64,000 nucleotides of DNA from Narthecium ossifragum (taxonomy: Eukaryota; Streptophyta; Magnoliopsida; Dioscoreales; Nartheciaceae). This document shows, one piece after another, positions 11,220 to 21,949 of this stretch. Position numbers and translations under genes: made by a program. Each line of letters opens with the position of its first letter. Position 1 is the stretch's first letter. Location: positions 21,442,492 to 21,506,491 of the forward strand of contig OY986971.1 in NCBI GenBank assembly GCA_963920575.1. Reading direction: 5' to 3'. The notes beneath the pieces were generated by a model. It had not been told where the DNA came from. It worked only from the letters and a program-made list of their open reading frames with translations, and did no database searches.

Positions 11220-13058
11220 GTATCATCTACAATTTTTTTGATGGAGATGAATTGTGGATATACATACCAAAGTGGTCGTGAAATCAGCCGTATGATCCGC
11301 AATAATAGCGGTTCCAACACTACTACCAGCAGTGGACGCATCTTCCTGCACAGTAGGTACAACATGTATTAAGTAATAGTCACTGAATCATGTTCTTACA
11401 ATGCCTATATAGGATGGACTACATTGACCAAAGGTTTGGTGCAAGCACAATCTTCCACGATGCGCTCTACTCGCAACCCATGTCAAGTGATGACAGGGGG
11501 TAAGATAGCAGTTTCGAACCCTTGCTTCTTCCCTGGGTATACATGGATCGCAAAATAACAAATGAACATGCACACAAAAAAAGGTAGATTCGCAAATTAT
11601 AAGTAACATGAAGAATAGGAAAATATATGATGCCATCACATATATGCTGGTGCCCCCTGCCTGTACTCCTTGTCATGTGACGAAAAGGGGTAAAATTAGC
11701 AGTTTCAATAGCAATGATTTCTTGCACAAACATATCAGTACATGCGCAGGAAAATATCGGTTCATGTGCACATTATAAGCAACATCAGACAAGGAAAATA
11801 TATGACAATTTCGACATAACAGCAAGAACAATCAAATATGTACTGGTCTATGTCATCAGCTTGAACCTTAATTCTCGTTATTTCAAACAGCAAAAATGGG
11901 GAAAACTTGTACCCATCAACAGCAACAAAGCGACGAAAACAAGTACCTTTGGCGCCGGCATATCATGGGACTAGTCGAAGGAGATGTTCTCTGGACCTAT
12001 CTTTCGCCAGATATTGCTTCAGAGGAAATGAGACGTAGGAGGGTTTGTGAGGACAAGTTGTATGGTAGAAGAGCACGAGTCTAACGTAATGCAGGCAATA
12101 GGAGGAAGTCAAGGCAGTGAGAGGTGAGGGTGTGAGGTATACGAAGATATGAAGGTGAGGGAGATGGAGATGGAGGCTTTTCAGGGTTGAAGGTACTGAA
12201 AAAATAGGACATGGCTAGAGGTAGGAGACGATTAATATTGGAGAAATAGATGTGCTGCACTTTAGTAGAAGATAATCATCTCATTAAGCTTGTTGGATTA
12301 TTAAACAGGAGTACTATGGAGATTTTACTATGAGAGTATAATAGGTAATATAAAAAAAAAATTGATGTGATGCATATATCAAAATCTATAGTGCATATAA
12401 AATTACCCATTCGGCAAACAAACAAGTCATGTGGACTTAATTTTGAGAAAAAAAAACACGGACGTCTAAAGTAAAAAAAAAACACGGACTTAAAGTCTAG
12501 AAAATAACACGGACGTCAATTTTGAAGAAAAAAAAACCCTCAAGGACCTACGCCAGAAAATAACACGGACGTCTATTTTGGAAAAAAAAACCCCTCACCC
12601 TTCCTACGCCAAAGTACCATAGAAAAAAAACCTTCCGACGTCATATCTCATTGATTGCCTGTACGAACTTGCATAGTATATTACAATATTCAATTAAAAA
12701 TTCCACTGTTAATGGAGATAATGGTTGGAATGCCAGGTCTTCGGTCAGCAGGAAGAATATTACAAGCAAAATGAGGCATGTCACGCGGTAGCTCTCATCC
12801 CCAACATGGTTTGGCTTTAAAAGGGCCATTCTCGCCCGCCATATTCTTCACAGCCCGCACTGATCAACTTTCTTCCATCTCTTTTTCTCATTGCTTGATT
12901 TCTTCTTGTATTTAAGTTTGATCTACTACGTTTGTTTGAAACACTTTGCATTGATCAAAGTTTTCTGATGGGATCGACGAACTAGTACGCCAACTCCCCG
13001 CCTGTGCCTAGATGGAGCCCTGCACCGAGCCTGGCCCATCAGCTTGGCCCCCGCCCGG
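11220..13058. other. non-coding stretch with diverged duplications
   Basis: A roughly 190-bp unit beginning TGTCAAGTGATGAC at 11,481 recurs, diverged, at 11,671 (TGTCATGTGACGAA); both end in GGAAAATATATGA. 12,445-12,630 contains four copies of an A-rich AACACGGACGTC motif. A stretch at 12,590-12,630 (CTCACCCTTCCTACGCCAA) has a relative at 58,070-58,110. 12,840-13,058 is promoter-like, with a TATTTAAG at about 12,909 and an ATG at 13,013. No protein family is recognisable. Confidence 0.5.
13013..13058 (+). pseudogene. possible host 5' coding fragment interrupted by hAT
   Basis: An ATG at 13,013 opens MEPCTEPGPSAWPPP just before the hAT left end. Just beyond the right end (16,390-16,500) the frame DDLDELES, a stop, then DSSHISSQLTNDAFPFGASF could be its continuation. 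The frames differ by one base across the target duplication and one stop is present. I do not recognise the protein. It might be a host gene exon or simply GC-rich chance coding. Confidence 0.25.
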
Positions 13059-16000
13059 CAGTGACGGAACCAGGATGAGATTTAGAGGGGGGCGAAATCT
13101 AAACCAAAATAATCAAATTTTTTTTTCTTTTAAGTAATGTAAAAAATACCTTAGAATTACAATATCAAATATTAAAGAATAAAAACAATACAAATATTAA
13201 AATATACGTACCGTGCTATGTGCTGTGATTGAGAGGTGGAAGTTGGATCCTACGCTTTTGCATTTTTTGAAAACGTTGCAAAATGACTTCGTTCTCAATA
13301 GTTTCAAAAATTTCCCGCTCGATGTATACCATCATGCAATCATTCATCCAGTCATCCCCCATCTTATTACGTAAATCAAACTTGACAATCTTCATCGAAT
13401 ACAAGACTCTCTCAACGGTTGCAGTCGCAATTGGTAAGACCAATGTCAACTCAATACGAAGATAAACCAATGGAAATAGAGCATTTTTTCTAGTCTCAAC
13501 CATCTTTACAGCAAGACTTCCAATATCTTGAAGTCCAGAAAAATCATCATTTCTTCTAACATCTCTAATGTAGGTGTTAAGCTGATCTCTAAGGATCATA
13601 CGATCAGCTGCTGTGAAATCCTCTTCATAAAGTTCAGCAAGACGACATAACTTAGCATGGTCAAATGCTGAGAATGAGTTTCTTGGATCAAGGCATGCTA
13701 TGCAAAGAAGTAACTCTGTACTTGCTTCTGTGAAACGATGATTCATCTCTTGAGCGATGAAATCAATAACTTGGAAAAATACTTCAACACGAAAATGGTG
13801 CTTATAAGTAATATTGTGCCCTCCACGCCTCGAACGACTGCGAGTTGGTATAATATCTTCCATATTTGGTACACTAATAGAATTATCGACACAGAAAGTT
13901 TTGACTTCTTCCAAAAATTCATTCCATTTTGTCTCCCTCAAATCCTACAACCGTTCCTTCACTACTCCAACCAAACTCATAGCATTAACTATGTCTTGAT
14001 CCTTTCGCTGCAAGACATGTGACAATTCATTCATAATTCCCATTATATCCCTCATCAAATGCATAGTGAATACAAACTCAAAGCTTTCCATCTTATCCAT
14101 CAAACTCATAGCCATGGATCTTTGTTCTGACTGAACTCCATCATCTTTTATGTTTTCAAGCACTTCCAACACTGATGACCACATAGTGAAAAAACGGATT
14201 ATTGTAAGGTGATGTGAACCCCAGCGAGTATCACCTACAATATTATGGAAATTAAAAACTTATAAACAAAGAAATAAAATATTTGAAAAGATTTAGTAAT
14301 TAACGTGTAATCACCTGATCGTGCGAGACTGATTTCTTGATTTTTGTCGCTTCCACTAGAAATCTCTCCCTTGTCCAACCGATCCACTAAATTCTCATGA
14401 TGACTTTGGCGAAGAGTATCTTTTCTTTTACAAGAAGCTCCGACCATATTCACAATCAAACAAGTGTAATTAAAAAAATCACCAACTTGTAAGTTATTTT
14501 TTGCAATAGCCACAACAACCAATTGAAGTTGGTGAGCAAAACAATGAATATAGGTAGCAGAAGGATTGTCCCGCAAAATAAACGACTTTAACCCACTGAA
14601 CTCCCCTCGCATGTTTGATGCCCCATCATACCCTTGACCTCTCAATCTGGATATTGATAACCCGTGTTTTACAAACAATCCGTCTATAGCATTGGAGAGC
14701 AAGTGTCAGCAACATGTTCCACACCAAGAAACCTTTCAATTACTTGTCCACGTTTCTTCACAAATCTTAAAACCACTGCCATTTTCTCCTTCACTGAATT
14801 ATCTCGCGACTCAACAACCATAAGAGAAAAAATTCCTTCCCCAATATCATTAATGATCGCAAGTGTGGTCTCCGTTGCACAAACATTCACCAATTCCTTT
14901 TGAGTTTTCGGAGAAGTCATTTGGTTGTTTCCAGGGGCATTAACCATAACTGTTTTAGCAATCTTTTCATCACGTAAGTAGTACAATTCCAAAAGTTCAA
15001 GAAAGTTGCCTTTTCTCAATGAAAATCTCAGACTCATCATGACCACGAAAAGCTAATCCCTGCACCAAAAGAAAACGAATGCAATCTAAAACCGCTGTTA
15101 AACGAATGCGATATGCATTCTCTTGGTCATGCTCATGTGCGGAAAATATGTGCGACACACTTTGCCGCTGATTTCTGAGTATTTCACATTTTTCTCTTGC
15201 TTCATTGTGAAAACTATTATGGGCACCAACATGTTCACCAAATTTTTCTATTGCCTTTTTTCAATTGTTGAATCCTGTACATGTAAACACATCTCCTCCG
15301 CCTTGTTCTCCTTGAGATTTCCTAAACATATAACACCATAAACAATACGCCGCATCCTTTGATACACTGTATTCCAACCACTCATAGTCTTTAAACCATG
15401 TCTCCCAAGAACTCCTCATATCTTTTCCATATTTTTTCTTCGGAAAATTATGACCAAACGGTTGACAAGGGCCTTTGATCAAGTACCCCCTACGAATTTC
15501 ATCCATAATCCCAACATCATATGTTTCAATGGGTTTACGCAACCCTGGGTCACCAATAATTTTTTTCAAGTGATTCAACTCTAGGTCACCAATAATATCA
15601 TTCGAATTAATTAAACAAGTTCGGGGTTTTTTTGAACTAGTATTCTCTGAAGTAGTATGCAAGTCATGAGCATTAGACGATTCACCGGTTGGTCCTCTTC
15701 GTGGTTTTTTTATCACAAACTTATCCATTATCTAAATAAAACAAACCAAATATATAAATAAAAATACAACAATTAGAAATCAAACTAATCAATTATAAAT
15801 ATTTTTATAAATTATCAAATAATTTACTAAATTCTAACAAATAAATAATTAACTAAATCAAACTAATAAATTACAAATCATAACATTAACAAATAATTAA
15901 CTAAATCAAATAAAAAAAATTAAAAAAAAACATACATGGCTGCCTACTCTGCTTCAGACCTTCAGTGCTTCTCCTCTGTTCTCTGTGCAATAGAGAGCAG

Positions 16001-16379
16001 GCGGCCGTGGTCCGTGGAGCGGTGGAGGAATGGGAGGACGAAGGGCGTCGCTGGAGCCGGAGGAGGTGGCGGTGCCGCGGTGACGTCGATGACTATGAGG
16101 CGTCGCCGTCGGGAGGGATGGGTTGGGGCTGGGAAGAGAGGAGCGGTGGGCCGTCACCATGCGAGGATGGCGGTCGGCGGAGCCGCTGAGTTGGGGATGA
16201 GGAGGAGAGGAGGCGAAGGCGCGGGCGCGGGTCTAGCGACTAGTCCGAGTCCGAGGAGGTGAGGCCATGAAGGGGCGGGCGCGGGTCTAGCGACTAGTCC
16301 GAGTCCGAGGGGGGGGGGGGGGGTTTCCGGCGTCGCCAGGGGGGCGGCCGCCACCCCTCGCCCCCTGGTTCCGCCACTG
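13059..16379 (-). mobile_element. hAT transposon, ZMYM/TTF-type, 3.3 kb
   Basis: The ends are imperfect inverted repeats: CAGTGACGGAACCAGG at the left, and at the right the complement of CAGTGGCGGAACCAGG. They are flanked by an 8-bp target duplication, CCGCCCGG at 13,051-13,058 and CCGCCCCG at 16,380-16,387 (one mismatch). An 8-bp duplication and CAGTG termini are diagnostic of hAT. The element carries one transposase gene on the minus strand. 15,730-15,930 is AT-rich promoter/leader. 15,940-16,340 is GC-rich, with a 34-bp segment (GGGCGCGGGTCTAGCGACTA...) repeated at 16,225 and 16,278 and a run of 15 G at 16,309-16,323. Confidence 0.88.
13216..15728 (-). pseudogene. hAT transposase (TTF zinc finger, DUF4371, dimerisation domain), broken
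   Basis: The gene starts MDKFVIKKPRRGPTGESSN at 15,728. Blocks in order: TTF-type zinc finger (WETWFKDYEWLEYS, then AAYCLWCYMF), the DUF4371 catalytic region (GLAFRGHDES; RGQGYDGASNMRGEFSGLK), an intron at about 14,317-14,236 leading to DTRWGSHHL, and the C-terminal hAT dimerisation domain (LPIATATVERVLYSMKIVK, then MGDDWMNDCMMVYIE). Breaks: a TGA where the family has Trp after FNN (15,261), a frameshift near 15,020-15,035, another near 14,700, and a TAG after KERL (13,942). The remainder is well preserved, so the element is a fairly recent corpse. It could still respond to a transposase supplied elsewhere because its ends survive. Confidence 0.85.
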
Positions 16380-16508
16380 CCGCCCCGCCCGTGACGATCT
16401 CGATGAGCTCGAGAGCATCTGAGACAGCAGCCACATATCGTCGCAGCTTACCAATGATGCCTTCCCGTTTGGTGCATCATTTGCAGCTGCTGCTCGGTCG
16501 GAATGCTG

Positions 16509-19494
16509 GACTCGATAGGCATTATCAATGAATTTCTGGAGGACTTCACACGGTTCGATCTTCCTATCTCCCAACTTTGAATATTCTCCTGCTGGCAGCC
16601 TCTCCTTAGTCAACATGACCCACACTTCATCTCCGACGTCGAAGGTGACATGGCGACGATGCTGATCCGTAGCACTTTTATATCCAGCATTGGTGAGTTC
16701 CAGTTGAGACTTGACCTGATCCTGGATGGTGTGGAGATGCTCAATCATTTCTTCAGCTCGAATGTTTGGTCGACCAGGTTTGGGAATCGGAACCAGATCC
16801 AACACGCCCATAAGATTGGATCCATAGACTATTTCAAAAGGACTCAAGCCGGTCGAACGATTTTTGGACCGATTGAAGGCGAATTCGGCTTGGCTCAACG
16901 CTGCATCCCACATCTTTGGTCAGCTTCCCGCGAGGCTCCTCAGGAGTTTGCCAAGGCTTCTGTTGACGAGCTCGGTCTGACCATCAGGCTGGGGATGATT
17001 GGCACTGCTGAAGTTTAATTTGGTTCCCAGCTTTTGCCATAAGCACTTTCAGAAATTGCTCATGAACTTGGTGTCGCGATCAGAGGAGATAGACATGGGA
17101 ATCCCACGTAAGTGCACCACCTCTTGGAAATGTAGGTGAGCAATCCGCGTGGTATCCATCGTCTTCCGACACGCTATAAAATGAGCCATCTTAGAAAATC
17201 GATCGACGACTACGAAGATGGAATTCATACCGCGAGCTGTGCGTGGTAGTCCAAGTACGAAGTTCATGCTAACGTCGACCCACGGCGCATTAGGAACAGG
17301 AAGTGGCGTGTAGAGTCCCGTGTTAGTAGCTGATTCCCTTGACAGTTGGCAGATATGTCCTTGTTCCACGTATCTGGCCACATCCCTCGGCAACTTTGCC
17401 CAATAGTAATCTCGGGCTACCAGGGGCCAGAGTCTTGTCTTGCCTAAAATGGCCTTCTCGGTGTAGCTCCTGTAGAATCAATCCTCGTAGAGAGCAGTCA
17501 GGTATACAAAGTCATAACCCCTTCAATAGGAATCCGCCGTGACAGCTATAGTTAGTGTGCTGCTGCCCGTCCCTGACCTCAGCATAAACGTTGCCAAAAG
17601 AAGGATAATCCTGGTAGAGGTCATTGAAGACCTCAAAACCCACGACCTGTGTCTACAGAGTAGTCAGGAGCTCAATTCTACGTACCCGCCAGGTGCCGAA
17701 GGGAGAAGGTGAACTCCTCCAGGTAGGCGACCCACTTCGCATGTGGCCGGTTGAGCATGTCTTAGCCATGGAGGAATTTGAGATCCTCATGATCAGTGTG
17801 CAGCACAAATTCACGTTGCACCAAGTAGTGCCTCCAATGCTTCAGGGACTGCACAATACCGTAGAATTCCAGATCATAAGTGGAGTAGTTTTTGGTGGCA
17901 CCTGATAATTTCTCACTGAAATATGCGACTCGACGTCCCCCTTCGCTGAGCACACCGCCGATGCCGACTCCCGACGCATCATAGTTGACTTCGAAGACCT
18001 TCTCAAAATCTGGTAGTGCGAGAACCGGCACTTCGGAGATCCTTTGCTTCACCATCTGGAAGCTCTCTTCCACCTCTTCAATCTATTGGAAATTTCGTCC
18101 CTTGAGACACTCGGTGATGGGGGTTGTCAACGACTTAAAGTTGTAAATGAACGCCTATAGAAGGAGGCCAATCCATGGAAGCTGCGAACATCATGTAAGC
18201 TCTGCGGCGAGGGCCAACTTCGGATTGCCTCCACCTTGCCGGGATCTGCGCTAATGTCACCTGAAGAGACAATATAACCAAGAAAACATACCCAGTCAGT
18301 AAGAAAGGTGCACTTCTTACGGTTGGCGAACAACCGTTCTTGCTGCAGCGCCTCGAGGACAACTCTCAGATGCGCCAAGTGATCCGCCTCGGAAGAACTG
18401 TAGACCAGGATGTCGTCGAAGTAGACAACTAAAAAATGGCCCATGAACGGTCTCAAGACTTGGTGCACAAACCTCATGAAAGTGCTGGGCGCGTTTGACA
18501 GGCCAAAAGGCATCACGATCCACTCGTATAATCCGTCCTGAGTCTTGAAAGTTGTCTTCAACTCGTCCCCTGGCCTTATGCGAATCTGGTGGTATCCGCT
18601 TTTTAGATCTAGCTTCGAAAACAGCTTGGAACCTGCCAGTTGGTCGAGCATGTCATCCAGCCTTGGTATGGGGAATCTGTATTTGATGGTGATCTGGTTG
18701 ATAGCTCTGCTGTCGATGCACATCTGCCATGATCCGACCTTCATGGGTACTAAGAGAGCAGGTACGGGACAAGAGTTGATGCTTTCCCGTACATAGCCTT
18801 TCTCCATCAGTTCTGTCACTTGCTTCCTCAGTTCATCGATCTCCTTTGGGCTCATCCGATATGCTGGGCGATTGGGTAGGCTGGCCCCTAGAGTCAAGTC
18901 AATTTGATGCTGGATCACTCGTACCGGCGGTAGTCCAAGAGGCAGCTCCTCGGGTATCAGATGAGCGAACTCCACGAGGAGGGGCCTCACCAGTTCGGCA
19001 ACTTCCACATCTACTTTTGGTTCGCCTAGCAGCAGCGCATAGATGACTGGCTGCTCTTTCACCTCCTAGAGGAACTATGAATGTGACAGCATAGTCACAA
19101 TCCGGCCTTCCTGGGGCTTGGGCCACAGATCCTCCCGTCTCGGAGCTAGAGTCAATCGTTTCTCCTTGTTCCACAAGGTGTAGGTGTTCCTCCGACCGTC
19201 GTGGATGACAAAACGCTCATATTGCCAGGGTCGGCCCAGCAATAGGTGGCAAGCATCCATGGTAAGCACATAACACCATACACTGTCCTGATAGTTGGAA
19301 CCAATGGAAAAAGAAACCAAGCAGCATTTATCGACTTTTACCTCGCTGCCGCGCTTGAGCCACGATAGGCGATAAGGCACAGGATGGGACTCTGTTGGCA
19401 GTTGTAGCTTCGTCACCACCTCATCCGCTATGATGTTCTCACAGCTTCCATTGTCCACGATCATCATATAGACTCGCCCACCGATGCCACACAT
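16509..19494 (-). pseudogene. pol (protease, RT, RNase H, integrase) of chromovirus copy 1
   Basis: Protease: MMIVDNGSCENII at about 19,470, where the catalytic Asp-Ser/Thr-Gly has become DNGS. RT: 19,062-18,127 with [21 protein letters not shown] and the catalytic [10 protein letters not shown] intact. RNase H: 18,073-17,762 with [11 protein letters not shown]. Integrase: 17,393-16,440 with SDRDTKFMSNF, FNRSKNRSTGLSPFEIVYG and a C-terminal segment (VGDEVWVMLTKER). Compared with copy 2, the zinc-binding Cys is Gly (YVEQGHIC) and the first catalytic Asp is Asn (VSMNFV). Together with the frame breaks the enzyme set is dead. Confidence 0.88.
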
Positions 19495-19497
19495 CGT

Positions 19498-20596
19498 TTA
19501 GAAGGTATTGGTCCGCATCCAGTTGTTGTCAGCCTCTTCCTTGGGCGACAGGAAACTCTTTCGCATGACCAGGGTCTCCTGATTGTAACCATACATAATC
19601 TCTCCTTCTTCATCACAACCATTGAAGACGGGTTCGGCTAGCTCACCATGCCCATCCGTTTCTTCCTCAAGGAGCAGAGCCTTCTCTGATCTGCTAGTAG
19701 GTAGGCTGCAATCCGAGGCCCGATGCCGTACTTCCCCACAACAGAAACATGTAAAGGTGGAGCTCGAGGTCGTTCGAGCTTGTTGCTTTTCCGTCGTCAA
19801 CGCTCGCTGGTATGCCACGGACATAGTCCACAATGCATGAAGGCTCAACGCGTCCTGGATTGATAGCCGCAGCCCCCCCAGGTATCTTGCAACCGTCTAC
19901 TCCTCCGTTTCTGATAGATCGTTCTTGGCAAGCAACTGATAAAATTCTTCAGTATACTCCTCAACATATCACGTACCTTGGCGTAACGTATGCAGTTTCT
20001 GGAAGAGGGACTGGGAATATCCGAAAGGAAGGAAGTGCCCCTTCATCTTCTTTGTCATCTTCTCCCCAGCTTCGGATCTTGTCCATCTGCTGCTTCTCTC
20101 GAACCCTCTTCAGTTGTTCCCACTACGCCCAAGCTCGCCCCTTCAGCTTGATAGACACCAGCTTCATCTTGATGTCGTCAGGAACCTCCCGAAACTCGAA
20201 CACTCGTTCAACCTGATGAAGCCAATCAATAAAAATCTCCGGTGGCAACCCTCCCGTGAACTCGGGTATGTCCACCTTGAATCCGTAATCGATGGAACGA
20301 TTCCGCTGGTTACGGTGTCGAAACATGGGTTGGTCGTCATACGTATTCTGAAAGGAGGACTCATCCGATGTCAACTCCTCTTCTTCTTCCAGCGAGGGTG
20401 TCCATTCACGGTTCTGTTGCTGAAGCTAGAGTTGGAGCGCAGCAACTTGCCGTTGCAGATCACCTATGGTCGCCTACAAGACCTCTTGCTCCCGCGGGGG
20501 AGGGTCGTCGTCTACAGGAGGCCGACCACGTCTTCTGGGCAAAGGCAGAGATACGCTAAGCGGCCTTCGAGCACGTGCGGCTCTGGTTTGAGGCAT
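19498..20596 (-). pseudogene. gag of chromovirus copy 1
   Basis: The start MPQTRAARARRPLS at 20,596 is 28 bases beyond the primer site. The capsid region contains FTGGLPPEIFIDWLHQVERV (20,280-20,210) and EVPDDIKMKLVSIKLKGRAWA, the retrotransposon gag core. A nucleocapsid zinc knuckle CFCCGEVRHRASDC (CCHC, with Arg beside the His) follows at about 19,760-19,710. Frame changes at about 20,470, 20,120 and 19,850 and stops break it into several frames. Gag would form the particle that packages element RNA. Confidence 0.8.
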
Positions 20597-20623
20597 GATT
20601 CCTCTTCCCAGGAAACTCGGATG

Positions 20624-20635
20624 GCTCTGATACCA
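20624..20635 (-). other. primer binding site (initiator Met tRNA)
   Basis: The minus strand reads TGGTATCAGAGC immediately downstream of the LTR end. This is complementary to the 3' end of plant initiator methionine tRNA and is the usual minus-strand primer site of Ty3/gypsy elements. Confidence 0.9.
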
Positions 20636-20638
20636 CTC

Positions 20639-21200
20639 TGGCGCAGGGTAAACGTGAACCTCTCGTCGGGAGAGACAACCAAATTTTTCAAAGAGGATAA
20701 AACAACCCTAATTATTATTCATCAAAACGTCACCATTACAAACCCTAAAACCTCCTTTTATATATTTAAGGAGAGACCAACTCACACATGGACTCAAACA
20801 TGAATTAACTCAATCCAAAAGATTAAACCCAGAATTTAGGGAGAAGAAAACCGGCTAGAAATAGGAAACCTGCTAATAATAGAGAGACTGATAACCTGCC
20901 TAAAAAGGAAAGTTTTGCAGAAAAATGGAATTTTATGGCATAAGGAAAAGGAATTTGGCGATTTGAAGGCCCAGGTCATGGAGAGATCTTTGATCTCCGA
21001 TAATTCTTGTCAGGCTCGTCGAGCCCATCAAAATGGCTGGTCACATGCCCCGATCGGACATCGGGGTCGAAAGTTATGCCCATCCGACGGTCACGGTCGT
21101 AAGGGGATCCGAGTCGCACGGATGGAGTCCGAACCCGACCGGATCGCCTAGGAAGCCTCTCCGGTCGGGCTCAGCCAGATCTGGACTTGGTCCTGCATAA
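20639..21200 (-). repeat. 5' LTR of chromovirus copy 1
   Basis: The minus strand starts TTATGCAGGACCAAG (copy 2 has TGATGCAGGACC, so TG became TT) and ends GCGCCA three bases before the primer site. Its length is 562 bp. It aligns with the truncated LTR at 59,834-60,172. Confidence 0.8.
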
Positions 21201-21280
21201 GATCTTCCTACTATTTGATTCAGATTAATTAGTTTGTGTTTCTTGATTTGGGCTTCATGGTTTTATTAATTCATGTGCAG

Positions 21281-21896
21281 GCTTATGTAACTCAAGATAA
21301 TATATTGATGACGACACTGACAGTCAGAGAAGTTGTATACTACTCTGCACAACTCCAGTTAACTGATTGGATGCAACTGTCTGACAAAAGGGAGCGAGTC
21401 GAGACGACAATCAAAGAGATGGGCCTGAGAGACGCCATGGATACCAGGATTTGAGGGTGGGGTCACAAGGGAATCAGTGGAGGTCAGAAGAGGAGGGTGA
21501 GCATCTGCATGGAGATCTTGACACGCCCGTAGCTCCTCTTGCTCAACGAGCCCACCAGCGGGCTTGACAGCGCCGCCTCCTTCCATGTTATGAGCCGCAT
21601 TGCTGAGCTTGCTCGACGTGTGAACATGACGGTGCTCACCTCCATCCAACAGCCCAGCAGTGAAGTTTTTCAGCTCTTCTCAAATCTTTGCCTCCTTGCT
21701 TCAGGGAAAACAAGTTATTTTGGAGCATCGTGTATAACCAACGAGGTACATATCCTAACAATATATAAGAACATTAGCTTCTTATTGATGTGTGTAATTC
21801 AAATGTAAGCCTGAACTAGTTCTCCAATCTCTCAGTTCTTCATTTTGAATGGATTCCCATGCCCGACTTTGAGAAATCCTTCAGATCACTTCTGAT
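21281..21896 (+). pseudogene. ABCG (WBC) half-transporter fragment
   Basis: Two exons with plausible borders: 21,281-21,745 (acceptor TGTGCAG, donor GAG/GTACAT) and 21,836-about 21,896 (acceptor CTCTCAG). The first encodes part of the nucleotide-binding domain: AYVTQDNILMTTLTVRE, the signature GISGGQKRR and the Walker B/D-loop LLLLNEPTSGLDSA. The second continues FFILNGFPCPTLRNPSDHF, as in plant ABCG lipid/wax exporters. The Walker A exon, membrane domain and gene end are absent. A TGA (DTRI*GWG) and a TAG (LTRP*LLL) interrupt exon 1, and the usual Walker B Asp is Asn. It sits between the chromovirus LTR and the LINE, so it is either a host gene remnant broken by insertions or a captured piece. 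Confidence 0.88.
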
Positions 21897-21949
21897 GAGT
21901 CACGACGATCCGGTCGAATCCGCAAGCCTAACGCAAGGAGTTGAGTTCT

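Larger units (their letters stand above)
16509..21200 (-). mobile_element. Ty3/gypsy chromovirus copy 1 (CRM/Galadriel-like?), 3' end missing
   Basis: On the minus strand the order is LTR (21,200-20,639), initiator-Met-tRNA primer site (20,635-20,624), gag, protease, RT, RNase H, integrase, the order of Ty3/gypsy. The coding region is interrupted by stops and frameshifts. The integrase reading stops matching copy 2 at about 16,509, and no 3' LTR or target duplication is found, so the 3' end is deleted. Short LTRs (562 bp) and an integrase ending without a classical chromodomain suggest the CRM/Galadriel branch, but that placement is tentative. A second copy lies at 59,834-64,000. Confidence 0.85.

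Noticed and set aside
16287..16440. Extension of the chromovirus integrase frame to 16,287
   Set aside because: The frame runs across the hAT right end into transposon sequence; homology to copy 2 stops at about 16,509.
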